DNA of 61,401 nucleotides. Origin: Oscillospiraceae bacterium (GTDB lineage Bacteria > Bacillota > Clostridia > Oscillospirales > Ruminococcaceae). Below are positions 41,535 through 50,466 of the stretch, in pieces; the first letter of the stretch is position 1, and each line of letters opens with the position of its first letter. Both the position numbers and the translations under genes were made by a program. Under the pieces are notes generated by a model that worked only from the letters and a program-made list of their open reading frames with translations, had not been told where the DNA came from and did no database searches. Location: positions 1 to 61,401 of the forward strand of contig JAFXJT010000025.1 of assembly GCA_017532085.1 (NCBI GenBank), written 5' to 3'.

Positions 41535-42649
41535 TCCTGATTCTGCTGCTGTTTGTGTTCCGGCAGCAAGAACCCGTATCTGCACAGGAGCTTACGGATC
41601 CGCTTGCCTATCTTGCAGATGCTGCCGGTTCTGAGGCTTTGCAGCTCCCCGATGATGCACAGACAATGCTGGATACCTATGGCATCTCCGCAGAAGATCC
41701 CACCTCTTTGCTTTCCCTTTCCCCTGCCGATTGCTTCCATGCCATCGGTGATATGATTCTGGAAGCGGCTGTCACACCGCTGAAGCTGCTTGGAGTGCTG
41801 CTGACACTGACCATGGTTTGTGCAGGTCTGGGCGGCTTGGGCGACAGCCTTTCCCAGGAAAAAGGAATCCGCCGTCTGTTTGAGATGCTCTGCATTCTGC
41901 TGTGCATCGGCACTGCTGCGAAACCTCTGTGCAGCTGTCTGAACGATGCGGCAGCTGCGCTCTCGGAGGGCAATGTGTTTATGATAAGCTTTATTCCGCT
42001 GTTTGCCTCCTTTCTGGCAGCAGGCGGTCATGTGGCAACCGGCGCGGGCTATCAGATCTTTCTGTTGTTTCTCACCGAAGGCATTGGTCTGCTGACCGGC
42101 AAGCTGCTGTTTCCGCTTTTGCAGATGAGCACTGCGCTGGGCATGGCAGACAGCCTCAATCCAACCATGCGGCTGAATGGATTGGTCAATGGATCCCGAA
42201 AAGCGGTGGTTTGGATTCTCGGCACTGTGATGGCTTTGTTTGCCGCACTGCTGTCGATCCGAAGCTTTGTTGCCTCTGCCGCAGACGGCTTATCTGCCAA
42301 AACCGCCAAGCTGCTCAGTGCGGGATTGATTCCTGTGGTTGGCAGTGCGGTTTCCGAAGCCTATACCACTGTGCAGGGCAGCATCGGACTGCTCCGAAGC
42401 GGTTTCGGTGTGATCGGCATTCTGACGATTGCGTGGCTGCTTCTGCCGCCGTTGATTACGGTGGGCTTATATCGGATCCTGTTTGCTGCAGCCGGTCTGG
42501 TGGCTGATCTGAGCGGATCGGATTGTCTGACCAGATTATATCGGAACGCTGAGGCAGTGCTTTCGGCAGTCTTTGCCATTCTGATCAGCTACGGTATGAT
42601 GATGATTCTATCCACGGCACTGATGCTGCTGCTGCTCAAAGGCACATAA
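41513..42649 (+). CDS. spoIIIAE: Stage III sporulation protein AE
   Basis: This 378-residue protein has an N-terminal signal-like helix and about seven or eight further membrane segments, as in SpoIIIAE. Recognisable parts are PLKLLGVLLTLTMVCAGLGG and a conserved SRKAVVWILGTVMALFAALL region. The GGAGG site (41501-41505) lies in the end of spoIIIAD. It is a polytopic component of the channel complex in the outer forespore membrane. Confidence 0.92.
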   Translation: MRTGSLLILILLLFVFRQQEPVSAQELTDPLAYLADAAGSEALQLPDDAQTMLDTYGISAEDPTSLLSLSPADCFHAIGDMILEAAVTPLKLLGVLLTLTMVCAGLGGLGDSLSQEKGIRRLFEMLCILLCIGTAAKPLCSCLNDAAAALSEGNVFMISFIPLFASFLAAGGHVATGAGYQIFLLFLTEGIGLLTGKLLFPLLQMSTALGMADSLNPTMRLNGLVNGSRKAVVWILGTVMALFAALLSIRSFVASAADGLSAKTAKLLSAGLIPVVGSAVSEAYTTVQGSIGLLRSGFGVIGILTIAWLLLPPLITVGLYRILFAAAGLVADLSGSDCLTRLYRNAEAVLSAVFAILISYGMMMILSTALMLLLLKGT

Positions 42650-42667
42650 TACAAGGAGGACACGCAT

Positions 42668-43132
42668 ATGCAAACAATCGAAACTGCTATTCTGGCTGCC
42701 TGCAGCATTGCGTTGGGATTATCGCTTGCAGAAGGCATCATCCCCATGGAACGCTTCGGCAAACAAATCCGATGGCTGTTTTCGCTTATGCTGATGATCG
42801 GTATGCTGACTCCGCTGCGGACATGGGATGCGGCCGCTTTCCGGGAGAATCTGCAAACCAACAATCCGCAGTCATCCATGGAGGATCTGCAACATGCCGC
42901 AGATACTCTGCTGTGCGACAGCATCGAACAACAACTGATTGCCACACTCAACCAAAAGCTTTCCGAGCATAAGGCACCCTGCACCGTGCAGGCGCTGGAT
43001 GTGCATATTCAAGAGGATGGCAGCATAGTTATCTATGAGGCTGCAATCAGCGGAAATATCCTCACGGGCAGCGTATATTTGCATGAATGGCTTGGCGCGG
43101 ATCTGAACATCACCGCATGGGAGGAGGAATGA
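42668..43132 (+). CDS. spoIIIAF: Stage III sporulation protein AF (short form)
   Basis: This 154-residue protein starts with two membrane helices (ETAILAACSIALGLSLAEGI and WLFSLMLMIGMLTPL) followed by a soluble region ending at AWEEE. The organisation fits SpoIIIAF, which forms a ring in the complex. It is shorter than the roughly 200-residue Bacillus protein. AAGGAGG precedes the ATG. It is nearly continuous with spoIIIAG. Confidence 0.85.
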   Translation: MQTIETAILAACSIALGLSLAEGIIPMERFGKQIRWLFSLMLMIGMLTPLRTWDAAAFRENLQTNNPQSSMEDLQHAADTLLCDSIEQQLIATLNQKLSEHKAPCTVQALDVHIQEDGSIVIYEAAISGNILTGSVYLHEWLGADLNITAWEEE

Positions 43133-43134
43133 AT

Positions 43135-43683
43135 ATGGACCTGCAAGCAATTCGCATGCGATGGCGTTCCTATTACAAAAAACATGGGGTTTCTCTGCTG
43201 GTGGGAGTCGGTCTTTTGGGGATCGGCTGCATTGCCCTTTCCGATTGGCTGCCCGCTTCCCATGCATCACAAGCCCCATCTGCACAGACAGAAGCATCCG
43301 CTCTTGAGCAGGATTATGCTCTGCTGCTGGAACAGCGTCTTGGCAATCTGTTAATGCAGCTGGAAGGCGTAGGTCATGTACAGGTCATGGTGACCGTCAG
43401 CAGCACCGCTGCACAAATCTATGCAGAGGAAATCAAGGCTTCGGAAAATGATCGCGGATCCCAATCGGAACAGCATCCGGTGATTACCAGAAAAAACGGC
43501 GATGAGGCGCCGCTGATTGAAAAAACCGAATATCCTGTTGTACAAGGTGTGATCGTGCTTTGCAGCGGCGGACATCGTGCTGCAATCAAAGAACAGGTTA
43601 TCAAAGCAGTTTCTACCGTATTGAATATCCCTGCAGCCGATATCTATGTCGGCAAATATGATCCCAATTATCAATCGCCCTAA
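43135..43683 (+). CDS. spoIIIAG: Stage III sporulation protein AG
   Basis: SpoIIIAG forms a large ring in the intermembrane space. The 182-residue product has one N-terminal helix (GVSLLVGVGLLGIGCIALSDW), a spacer and the ring-building motif region GNLLMQLEGVGHVQVMVTVS, with a second strand region EYPVVQGVIVLCSGG. I chose ATG 43135 since GAGGAGG ends 7 bases before it; an ATG at 43129 overlaps the site. Confidence 0.92.
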   Translation: MDLQAIRMRWRSYYKKHGVSLLVGVGLLGIGCIALSDWLPASHASQAPSAQTEASALEQDYALLLEQRLGNLLMQLEGVGHVQVMVTVSSTAAQIYAEEIKASENDRGSQSEQHPVITRKNGDEAPLIEKTEYPVVQGVIVLCSGGHRAAIKEQVIKAVSTVLNIPAADIYVGKYDPNYQSP

Positions 43684-43704
43684 GCGGCAGAATGGAGCGT
43701 TTTT

Positions 43705-44298
43705 ATGAAAAAACCTGCAATCATCATCGGAAAAAAACAGATTGTGTTCAGTTGTTTGTCTCTGGTGCTGGGAGTTGCTGTCTATCTGAACTATGTGCTC
43801 GCCGGCGAACATGGTCTGATCCCCGGCGGATCTGCCAATCTGAAGGACAACAGCAGCCAGAATACCGCTGCCGATCAAGGCGGATACGGTGCTGCCGAGC
43901 TGGTAAACGGTAATACGGAATCCGATTATTTCGCACAGGCAAGACTCGAAAAACAGACAAGCCGTGATACAGCAGTGGAAACTCTCCAAAGCATCATCGG
44001 CGGCGGAGATCTCAGCAAAGAGGAAATGGTCACCAATGCACTGGATGCTGTTACGCTTTCCCAGCTCATTGAAAGCGAAAGTGTCATTGAAAGTCTGATT
44101 CTTGCACAGGGCTTCAGCGATTGTGTGGTCTATCTGGATGGCACCTCGGCTAAGGTCGTGGTGGAAAGCAACGGACTCAATGCCTCGGAAGCGGCTGCCA
44201 TCAAGGATATTATCCTCAGTGAAGCGGAAGTGCCTGCCGAAGGCATCCGTATTTTTGAAGTTGCTTCCGGTCAGCCCGCCGATGAAACCGCACCATAA
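43705..44298 (+). CDS. spoIIIAH: Stage III sporulation protein AH
   Basis: SpoIIIAH is the mother-cell partner of forespore SpoIIQ. The 197-residue protein has one N-terminal membrane helix (about 12-32), a glycine/serine-rich linker, then a YscJ/FliF-like ring-building domain (SDYFAQARLEKQTSRD followed by CVVYLDGTSAKVVVES). It is the last gene of the operon. Its C-terminus ends acidic. A weak AT-rich stem at 44300-44327 may terminate transcription. Confidence 0.93.
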   Translation: MKKPAIIIGKKQIVFSCLSLVLGVAVYLNYVLAGEHGLIPGGSANLKDNSSQNTAADQGGYGAAELVNGNTESDYFAQARLEKQTSRDTAVETLQSIIGGGDLSKEEMVTNALDAVTLSQLIESESVIESLILAQGFSDCVVYLDGTSAKVVVESNGLNASEAAAIKDIILSEAEVPAEGIRIFEVASGQPADETAP

Positions 44299-44339
44299 GA
44301 AAAATCTTTTTGATTGCTCCGATTTTTTTGAAAAAAAGG

Positions 44340-44368
44340 TTGTGTTATCGAAAAAAATTTGCTATAAT
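44340..44368 (+). promoter_or_regulatory. Sigma-A-type promoter of the Asp23-nusB operon
   Basis: TTGTGT (44340-44345), 17-base spacer, TATAAT (44363-44368). Transcription from here would give a leader of about 110 bases before the Asp23-family gene. Confidence 0.7.
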
Positions 44369-44387
44369 AATTATGTATGAATATTAG

Positions 44388-44444
44388 GACGGATCAACGG
44401 GCATCCAAGCGTATCGTTTTTGTACCGCTGCCCGTTGCTGCGTC
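44388..44444 (+). promoter_or_regulatory. Structured leader (possible attenuator) before the Asp23-family gene
   Basis: GACG-GAT-CAACGGGCA (44388-44403) can pair with TGCCCGTTG-CTG-CGTC (44429-44444), giving 9 plus 4 bp around a symmetric 3x3 internal loop. The sequence TTTTGTG follows. It could be an attenuator or a binding site in the leader of the nusB operon. It does not match a named element that I know. Confidence 0.45.
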
Positions 44445-44488
44445 TTTTGTGTCCTGCATTGTCAGCACAATAGAATGGAGGTTTTTTT

Positions 44489-44830
44489 ATGAGCAATCAG
44501 TATCCGAAAAAAGCATCAACCGCAGGTTCTGTGAAGATTTCCGAGAATGTGATCCGCTCAATTACACGGATCGCTGTCATGGAGGTCGAGGGCGTTGAGC
44601 GTCTGCCGGAACAAAAATGCAATCTGTTTTGCTGCAGCAGCCCTGTTTCCATTCGTATTGCAGGCGATATGGCTGAAATCACAGTGCATATCATCCTCAG
44701 CAGCGGCTTCCGTCTGCCTCGTGTGGCAGAACAGGTGCAGTGCAATGTCAAGGAAAATGTGCAGAACATGACCGGCGTGATCGTTTCAAAGGTTCATGTG
44801 ATTGCTGATGGCATCTGCTTTGCCTGCTGA
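44489..44830 (+). CDS. Asp23/Gls24-family envelope stress protein
   Basis: The 113-residue product has the Asp23 pattern: an SVKISENVIRSITRIAVMEVEGV start, a short loop (here with cysteines NLFCCSS), a VHIILSSGFRLPRVAEQVQ middle and a C-terminal VSKVHVIADGI. YqhY-type relatives lie beside nusB or accBC in Firmicutes. The exact role is unknown; YqhY in Bacillus is linked to acetyl-CoA carboxylase control. ATGGAGG lies before the ATG. nusB follows 20 bases on. Confidence 0.85.
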   Translation: MSNQYPKKASTAGSVKISENVIRSITRIAVMEVEGVERLPEQKCNLFCCSSPVSIRIAGDMAEITVHIILSSGFRLPRVAEQVQCNVKENVQNMTGVIVSKVHVIADGICFAC

Positions 44831-44850
44831 TCCCGGGAAAGGAACAGACT

Positions 44851-45279
44851 ATGCATCAAGTAACAAGACGTGAAATCAGAGACAGCGCATTTAAGCTGCT
44901 GTTTGAAAAGCTCCTGCGGGAGGATCCTATCGAAATACTCTATGAAATCGCTGAGGAAATCGAGGATTTCATTGTAAACGATGATGTGAAGGCACTGGTA
45001 AACGGTACGCTGGCTCATGCCGATGAGCTGGATGCTATTATCGGCAAATACAGCAAATCCCGTGAAATCAACCGAATCCCCGCCATCAATCGTACCATTC
45101 TGCGTATTGCTTTGTATGAAATCCTCTACGATGACGGTACGCCGATCAATGCTGCCATCAATGAAGCGGTCGTTCTCGCCAAGGAATACACCTATCAGGT
45201 GGATGTCAGCTTCATCAACGGTCTGCTGGGCGCTTATGCCAAGGAGTATGCTGCCGAGCATCCCACAGAAGCGCTATGA
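44851..45279 (+). CDS. nusB: Transcription antitermination factor NusB
   Basis: NusB binds boxA RNA with NusE (S10) for rRNA antitermination. The 142-residue all-helical protein has the RREIRDSAFKLLFEKLL start, the INRIPAINRTILRIALYEILYDDGTPINAAINEAVVLAKEY segment and the VSFINGLLGAY end. GGGAAAGGAAC precedes the ATG. It overlaps the next gene by 4 bases. Confidence 0.95.
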   Translation: MHQVTRREIRDSAFKLLFEKLLREDPIEILYEIAEEIEDFIVNDDVKALVNGTLAHADELDAIIGKYSKSREINRIPAINRTILRIALYEILYDDGTPINAAINEAVVLAKEYTYQVDVSFINGLLGAYAKEYAAEHPTEAL

Positions 45280-46241
45280 ACTATCTTGGATTGGATACCA
45301 GCAATTATACGACCTCCTGCGCATGGCTCGATGCAGAGCAAAACAGCATTCTGCAAAAAAAGAAGCTGCTGCCTGTTCCGGAAGGACAAGCCGGTCTGCG
45401 GCAAAGCGATGCGGTGTTTCATCATACAAAGCAGCTTCCCGATTTGCTGGAGGCGTTATTCGCAGAATGCGGCGGACACAATCCCGATGCCATTGGCGTT
45501 TCAACGGCGCCCCGTTCCATGGAAGGCTCCTATATGCCCTGCTTTCTGACCGGTCATGGTACGGCACGTGCACTGGCCGCTGCAACCGGCTGCAAGCTCT
45601 ATGAAACCTCGCATCAGATGGGGCATATTCTGGCTGCACTGTATTCGGCCGATCGGCTGGCTTGGCTGTCGCCTATCCGCAAGCCTTTTTTGGCATTCCA
45701 TGTCAGCGGCGGTACCACCGATTGCGTTCTGTGCAAGCCCCATCCGCAGGAATGCCTGCAGATTACACCGGTTTCGGCTTCGCTGGATCTGAAAGCAGGA
45801 CAGGCTGTCGATCGTGTGGGACAGATGCTGGGACTCTCTTTCCCGGCAGGCCCTGCACTGGAAACGCTGGCTCTGGACAGCAGCAGTACCAAGCATGCTG
45901 TGGTCAAGCTCAAGGATGGCTGCTGCTCTCTCTCGGGATTGGAAAACCAATGCCGCACGATGCTCCAAAAAGGGAATCCTCCCTGTGACATCGCCAAATA
46001 TTGTCTGAATACCATCGCCGCAGTCCTGCTCGAAATGACAAAGGCTGCGGTTGCACAATATCCGGATGCTTCTGTGCTCTATGCCGGAGGCGTCATGTCC
46101 AACAAGCACATCCGGCAGATTCTGCAGACTCTGCCAATGGAAACTGCGTTTGCACAACCGGCATTCTCCGCCGATAATGCCGCAGGCGTTGCGCTGTATG
46201 CTGCTCTGCGCCACAGAGGTGAATCCATATGCCTGTATTGA
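45276..46241 (+). CDS. TsaD/Kae1-like paralogue (peptidase M22 family)
   Basis: The 321-residue protein has the actin-like fold of TsaD: start YLGLDTSNYTTSCA, the metal site ETSHQMGHILAAL (H113, H117), the nucleotide region LAFHVSGGTTDC, the SLDLKAGQAVDRVG segment and the metal aspartate in FSADNAAGVALYAAL. TsaD makes the t6A modification of tRNA, but this form is divergent and located between nusB and xseA, as in other Clostridia that also have a conventional TsaD. It is therefore probably a paralogue with a different substrate. Start coupled to nusB. Confidence 0.82.
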   Translation: MNYLGLDTSNYTTSCAWLDAEQNSILQKKKLLPVPEGQAGLRQSDAVFHHTKQLPDLLEALFAECGGHNPDAIGVSTAPRSMEGSYMPCFLTGHGTARALAAATGCKLYETSHQMGHILAALYSADRLAWLSPIRKPFLAFHVSGGTTDCVLCKPHPQECLQITPVSASLDLKAGQAVDRVGQMLGLSFPAGPALETLALDSSSTKHAVVKLKDGCCSLSGLENQCRTMLQKGNPPCDIAKYCLNTIAAVLLEMTKAAVAQYPDASVLYAGGVMSNKHIRQILQTLPMETAFAQPAFSADNAAGVALYAALRHRGESICLY

Positions 46242-47428
46242 CTGTCAGTCAGCTCAACCATTATGTCTCTCTGCGTTTTGCAGAGGATCCGGCTCTGAGA
46301 ATGGTTCTGCTGCGTGGAGAAATCGCTAATTTTACGCAAAATTTCCGTTCGGGACACTGCTATTTTTCCTTGCGGGATGAAGAAGCCTCTGTCCGGGCAG
46401 TGATGTTTCGCTCCCATGCAGCAAGACTCCAGTTTGCACCGCAAAACGGAATGGTCGTGCTGCTTCAAGGCGCAGTGACTGTCTATGAACGGGATGGTGT
46501 CTATCAGCTGAATGTCACCGATATGCAGCCCGATGGCGTCGGTGCACAGGCGCTTGCTTTGCAGCAGCGCCGTGAAAAACTCAGAAAGCTTGGGTATTTT
46601 GATCCCGAACACAAAAGACAGCTGCCCTCTATGCCGAAAAAAATCGGTATTGTTACCTCTCGCAGCGGTGCCGCTTTGCAGGATATGCTGCAGATTCTGA
46701 CCCGCAGATATCCTTTGGGTTCCGTTTGTATTTATCCCGCAACGGTACAGGGCGAACAAGCGCCCCGCTCCATTGCCGAGGCACTGACCATCGCCGGCAA
46801 TGATGGCTGCGATGTCATTTTAATGGGCCGAGGCGGCGGTTCTTCCGAGGATCTTGCGGCGTTCCAATCCGAAGAAGTCGCCCATGCGGTCTATCACGCC
46901 AAGGCTCCTGTGGTCAGCGCAGTAGGCCATGAAACCGATCACTGCATTGCAGATGAAATTGCCGATCTGCGTGCACCGACTCCCTCGGCGGCTGCAGAGC
47001 TCGCTGTGCCGGATATCCGTGCGCTGATGCAGCTTTGTGAGCAGCGTATGACCGCTCTGAACAGCGCGTTTCTCTCCCTTTGCAGCAGCAAGGAGGCCGC
47101 TTTGGAGCGCTTGAAAAATCGCTTGGAATTGCAGGCGGTGGATCGGCAGGTTGTATTGCAGGAAGAACGATTCTCCAAGCTGATGCTCCGTTTCCGAAAT
47201 GCCATGGAGCAGAGGCTTGCACAATATCATCAGCAATGGATTCATGTCACCGATCGGCTGGAGGCAGTCAGTCCCGTTGCAATTCTCAGACGAGGCTATG
47301 CACTGGTCTATCGGGAGGACACTTTGGTCCGTTCTGCGGATATGCTGCAGATCGGTGATACTTTGACCATTCAATTGGCTGACGGCCGCTGCAAGGCTGC
47401 TGTGACGGAATCTCTGCCCGATGCGTAA
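46229..47428 (+). CDS. xseA: Exodeoxyribonuclease VII large subunit
   Basis: XseA is the catalytic subunit of exonuclease VII. The 399 residues have the N-terminal OB fold (LTVSQLNHYVSLRF, LLRGEIANFTQNFRSGHCYFSL) and the catalytic core with KIGIVTSRSGAALQD, the VILMGRGGGSSEDLAAF segment and the GHETDHCIADEIADLRAPTPSAAAEL segment, then a long coiled-coil. GAGGTG precedes the ATG inside the previous gene. It pairs with xseB 15 bases on. Confidence 0.95.
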   Translation: MPVLTVSQLNHYVSLRFAEDPALRMVLLRGEIANFTQNFRSGHCYFSLRDEEASVRAVMFRSHAARLQFAPQNGMVVLLQGAVTVYERDGVYQLNVTDMQPDGVGAQALALQQRREKLRKLGYFDPEHKRQLPSMPKKIGIVTSRSGAALQDMLQILTRRYPLGSVCIYPATVQGEQAPRSIAEALTIAGNDGCDVILMGRGGGSSEDLAAFQSEEVAHAVYHAKAPVVSAVGHETDHCIADEIADLRAPTPSAAAELAVPDIRALMQLCEQRMTALNSAFLSLCSSKEAALERLKNRLELQAVDRQVVLQEERFSKLMLRFRNAMEQRLAQYHQQWIHVTDRLEAVSPVAILRRGYALVYREDTLVRSADMLQIGDTLTIQLADGRCKAAVTESLPDA

Positions 47429-47443
47429 GGAGGAAATCCGATT

Positions 47444-47680
47444 ATGAAATTTGAAAAGGGAATGCAGCAGCTCTCGGAGATCACCGCAAAGCTGGAAGCA
47501 GGCGGTCTCTCTCTGGAAGAAGCTGTGGCGCTCTATGGCGAAGGCGCAAAACTTGCCGCTCAATGCCGCAAGGAGCTCGAACAAGCCAAGCTTTCGGTCA
47601 CTGAATATCAAAACGCAATGAAATCAAAGGAGGCGCTGTCCGATGACGCAAACCATCTTTCGGACACAAATGCAGAATAA
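47444..47680 (+). CDS. xseB: Exodeoxyribonuclease VII small subunit
   Basis: This 78-residue helical protein has the standard FEKGMQQLSEITAKLEAGGLSLEEAVALYGEG pattern of XseB, which coats the XseA coiled-coil. AAGGAGG precedes the ATG. The C-terminal end overlaps ispA by 38 bases, slightly more than usual. Confidence 0.94.
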   Translation: MKFEKGMQQLSEITAKLEAGGLSLEEAVALYGEGAKLAAQCRKELEQAKLSVTEYQNAMKSKEALSDDANHLSDTNAE

Positions 47681-48536
47681 TATTGCTCTGATTGAGCAAA
47701 CCATCGATAGAATGCTGCCGCAGACCAACGATGCTCCCCAGCAAACCCTGCTGGATGCCATGCGGTATTCTCTTTCCGCCGGCGGCAAACGAATCCGCCC
47801 TACGCTGGCACTGGAGTTTTGCAGACTCTGCGGCGGATCCGATCAGCAGGTGCTTCCCGCTGCCTGCGCACTGGAGCTGCTCCACACTGCCACCCTCATC
47901 CATGACGATATGCCCGAAATGGATAACGATGCCCTTCGTCGAGGCAAGCCATCCTGCCACGTGGCATTTGATCCTGCAACCGCTTTGCTGGCAGGCGATA
48001 CCTTATTTGCACTCCCCTTTGAATGGATCGCTGCGGCAGAGGGCGTTGCCGATGCACATAAGGTAGCACTCTCGCTGGAGCTTGCAAAGGCAACCGGATT
48101 CTATGGCGCCTGCGGCGGTCAGCAGATGGATCTGCAGAATGAATCCCGCCAGGATGTCACGCTGGAAGAACTCAAACAAATGTATGCCTATAAAACCGGC
48201 GCACTGATCATTGCCGCTTGCCGTATGGGCTGCATCGCTGCCGGCGCAGATAACAATATGCTGGAGCTGGCAACACAATATGCCGCAAGATTGGGTCTTG
48301 CCTTCCAGATCGTTGACGATATTCTGGATGTTACCAGCACCGAAGAACTGCTCGGAAAACCCATTGGCAGTGATCTGGAGCAAAACAAAAATACCTTTGT
48401 CTCGCTGTATGGACTGGAACAGGCACAGCAGGAGGCAAAGCTGCTCACCGATGAAGCGCTGGCTCTGCTGCAGCAACTGCCCGGTTCCGATTTCCTGACG
48501 GAATTAACAAAGCTGCTTTTGTCCCGTAAATCTTAA
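47643..48536 (+). CDS. ispA: Polyprenyl (farnesyl/geranyl) diphosphate synthase
   Basis: IspA builds C10-C15 prenyl diphosphates from IPP and DMAPP. The 297-residue protein has the first aspartate-rich motif in LIHDDMPEMDND and the second in FQIVDDILDVTS, plus the GGKRIRP segment. Product chain length cannot be read safely. GGAGG lies 9 bases before the ATG, which is inside xseB; an alternative start at 47670 would shorten the product by 9 residues. It precedes dxs, so the pair makes isoprenoid precursors. Confidence 0.93.
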   Translation: MTQTIFRTQMQNNIALIEQTIDRMLPQTNDAPQQTLLDAMRYSLSAGGKRIRPTLALEFCRLCGGSDQQVLPAACALELLHTATLIHDDMPEMDNDALRRGKPSCHVAFDPATALLAGDTLFALPFEWIAAAEGVADAHKVALSLELAKATGFYGACGGQQMDLQNESRQDVTLEELKQMYAYKTGALIIAACRMGCIAAGADNNMLELATQYAARLGLAFQIVDDILDVTSTEELLGKPIGSDLEQNKNTFVSLYGLEQAQQEAKLLTDEALALLQQLPGSDFLTELTKLLLSRKS

Positions 48537-48573
48537 AAGAAACTGCCCATTCGGCAGGGAGATTGAAATTCGC

Positions 48574-50466
48574 ATGAGTATTGAACGTCAACTGAAAATG
48601 ACAGAGCCTGTATCTCTGCATACCTTGCAGCTCCCGGCACAGCTCAAGGAGCTCAATCCTGCACAATGTACAGCACTCTGTTCCGAGATCAGAGAGCTTC
48701 TGATCCAAACGGTTACCCAAACAGGCGGACATCTCGCATCCAATCTGGGTGTGGTGGAGCTGACCCTGGCACTGCATCGCAATTTTCAGTCGCCGGATGA
48801 TCGGATCGTCTGGGATGTAGGTCACCAGACCTATGTCCATAAGCTGCTCACCGGCAGATTGGATCGGTTTTCCACACTGCGTCAGGAGAATGGTATTGCC
48901 GGCTTTCCCAAGCCAGCGGAATCGCCTCATGACAGCTTTGTCACCGGTTACAGCGGTACGGCTGTCTCCGCAGCCTGCGGTATGGCAGATGCCATGCGCA
49001 TCAGCGGCAGTCCCCATTATGCCGTTGCCGTGGTGGGAGATGGTGCCGCAACCGGCGGTATGTTCTATGAGGGTCTCAATAACGGCGGAAAATCCCGCAA
49101 TAATCTTATCGTGATTCTCAATGACAACAACTGTGCTATCTCCAAAAACGTAGGCGCTGTCGCAAAGTATCTTTCCAGCATCCGCAATAAAACGGAATAT
49201 GTCCGTACCAAATGGGCTGTGGAACGTGCTCTGGGACATACGCCTGTGATCGGAAAGCCCATTGCCGGTGTGCTGAAAAATACCAAAGATACCATCCGCA
49301 AGAATGTGATCAAAAATGCTACCATGTTCGATCAAATGGGATTTGTCTATCTCGGTCCTGTGGATGGACATGATATCGAAGCGCTGGATGAAGTGCTGGA
49401 GGTTGCCAAAAGCTATCATCGGCCGGTGCTGGTGCATATCAACACCATAAAAGGCAAGGGCTATGCTCCCGCAGAACAGAATCCCGGTGAATATCACGGC
49501 ATTCCGAAAATTGATCTGATGTCCAAGCATCCGGAGGTTTCTGCCGATGAATGCTACTCTACGGTATTCGGACAGGAACTGGCAAAGCTTGCTGCCAAGG
49601 ACAAGCGGATCTGTGCCGTAACCGCTGCCATGAAATATGGTACCGGTTTGCAGTTCTTCTCCGCCATGCATCGGGATCGCTTCTTCGATGTGGGCATTGC
49701 CGAAGAACATGCCGTAACCTTCTGTGCCGGTCTTGCTTCCATGGGCATGACGCCTGTTTTTGCTGTGTATTCCACGTTTTTGCAGCGTGCCTACGATCAG
49801 CTGCTCCATGATATTGCCATTGCCGGTTATCATGTGGTGCTGGGGATTGATCGTGCCGGCATCGTCGGTGAGGACGGTGAAACCCATCAGGGTATCTTCG
49901 ATATCGCTATGCTTACAACCATCCCCAAGATCAAAATCTATTCTCCCGCAACCTATGAGGAGCTGCGCCTTTGTATGCATCAGGCGCTGTATCAGGATCA
50001 TGGATTGGTTTGCGTCCGTTATCCCCGTGGTGCGGATCATGTACAATTTGAACGCAAATATGTCAACACCACCTATGTGCATCTGCCCGCAGACAATATT
50101 CTGCTGATCACCTATGGCAGACTGACTTCGGCGGTGTATGAAGCAAGAGCTGCTCTTAAAACACAACAGATTTCCTGTGGCATGCTCAAGCTCAACACAG
50201 TGTTCCCCATCCCCGAAGAGGCAGTGAAAATCGCAATGCAGTATCAGCACGTAGTCTTTTTGGAAGAAGGCTATGCAGAAGGCGGTATTGCTGAGAAATT
50301 CGCTGCACTCCTCCTGGAAAAAGAGTTTCAGGGATCCTATCATTGCCGTGCGATCCATGATTTTGTACGTCATGCACCGGTGCCTCGCTGTCTCGATTTC
50401 ATCGGTCTTTCCGCCGAAGAAATCACGGCTTTTGTTACGGAGGTCATCCATGACAATGCGCTTTGA
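48574..50466 (+). CDS. dxs: 1-deoxy-D-xylulose-5-phosphate synthase
   Basis: Dxs condenses pyruvate and glyceraldehyde-3-phosphate at the start of the non-mevalonate isoprenoid pathway. The 630 residues have the TPP site VVGDGAATGGMFYEGLNN, the GGHLASNLG start, the DVGHQTYVHKLLTGR segment and the catalytic glutamate in FDVGIAEEHAVTF. AGGGAG lies 12 bases before the ATG; starting at 48598 would lose little. It is followed by tlyA with a 17-base overlap. Confidence 0.96.
   Translation: MSIERQLKMTEPVSLHTLQLPAQLKELNPAQCTALCSEIRELLIQTVTQTGGHLASNLGVVELTLALHRNFQSPDDRIVWDVGHQTYVHKLLTGRLDRFSTLRQENGIAGFPKPAESPHDSFVTGYSGTAVSAACGMADAMRISGSPHYAVAVVGDGAATGGMFYEGLNNGGKSRNNLIVILNDNNCAISKNVGAVAKYLSSIRNKTEYVRTKWAVERALGHTPVIGKPIAGVLKNTKDTIRKNVIKNATMFDQMGFVYLGPVDGHDIEALDEVLEVAKSYHRPVLVHINTIKGKGYAPAEQNPGEYHGIPKIDLMSKHPEVSADECYSTVFGQELAKLAAKDKRICAVTAAMKYGTGLQFFSAMHRDRFFDVGIAEEHAVTFCAGLASMGMTPVFAVYSTFLQRAYDQLLHDIAIAGYHVVLGIDRAGIVGEDGETHQGIFDIAMLTTIPKIKIYSPATYEELRLCMHQALYQDHGLVCVRYPRGADHVQFERKYVNTTYVHLPADNILLITYGRLTSAVYEARAALKTQQISCGMLKLNTVFPIPEEAVKIAMQYQHVVFLEEGYAEGGIAEKFAALLLEKEFQGSYHCRAIHDFVRHAPVPRCLDFIGLSAEEITAFVTEVIHDNAL

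Noticed and set aside
44377-44598. A small open frame starting in the Asp23-gene leader
   Set aside because: It overlaps the Asp23 gene out of frame, has no ribosome site and spans the inverted repeat.
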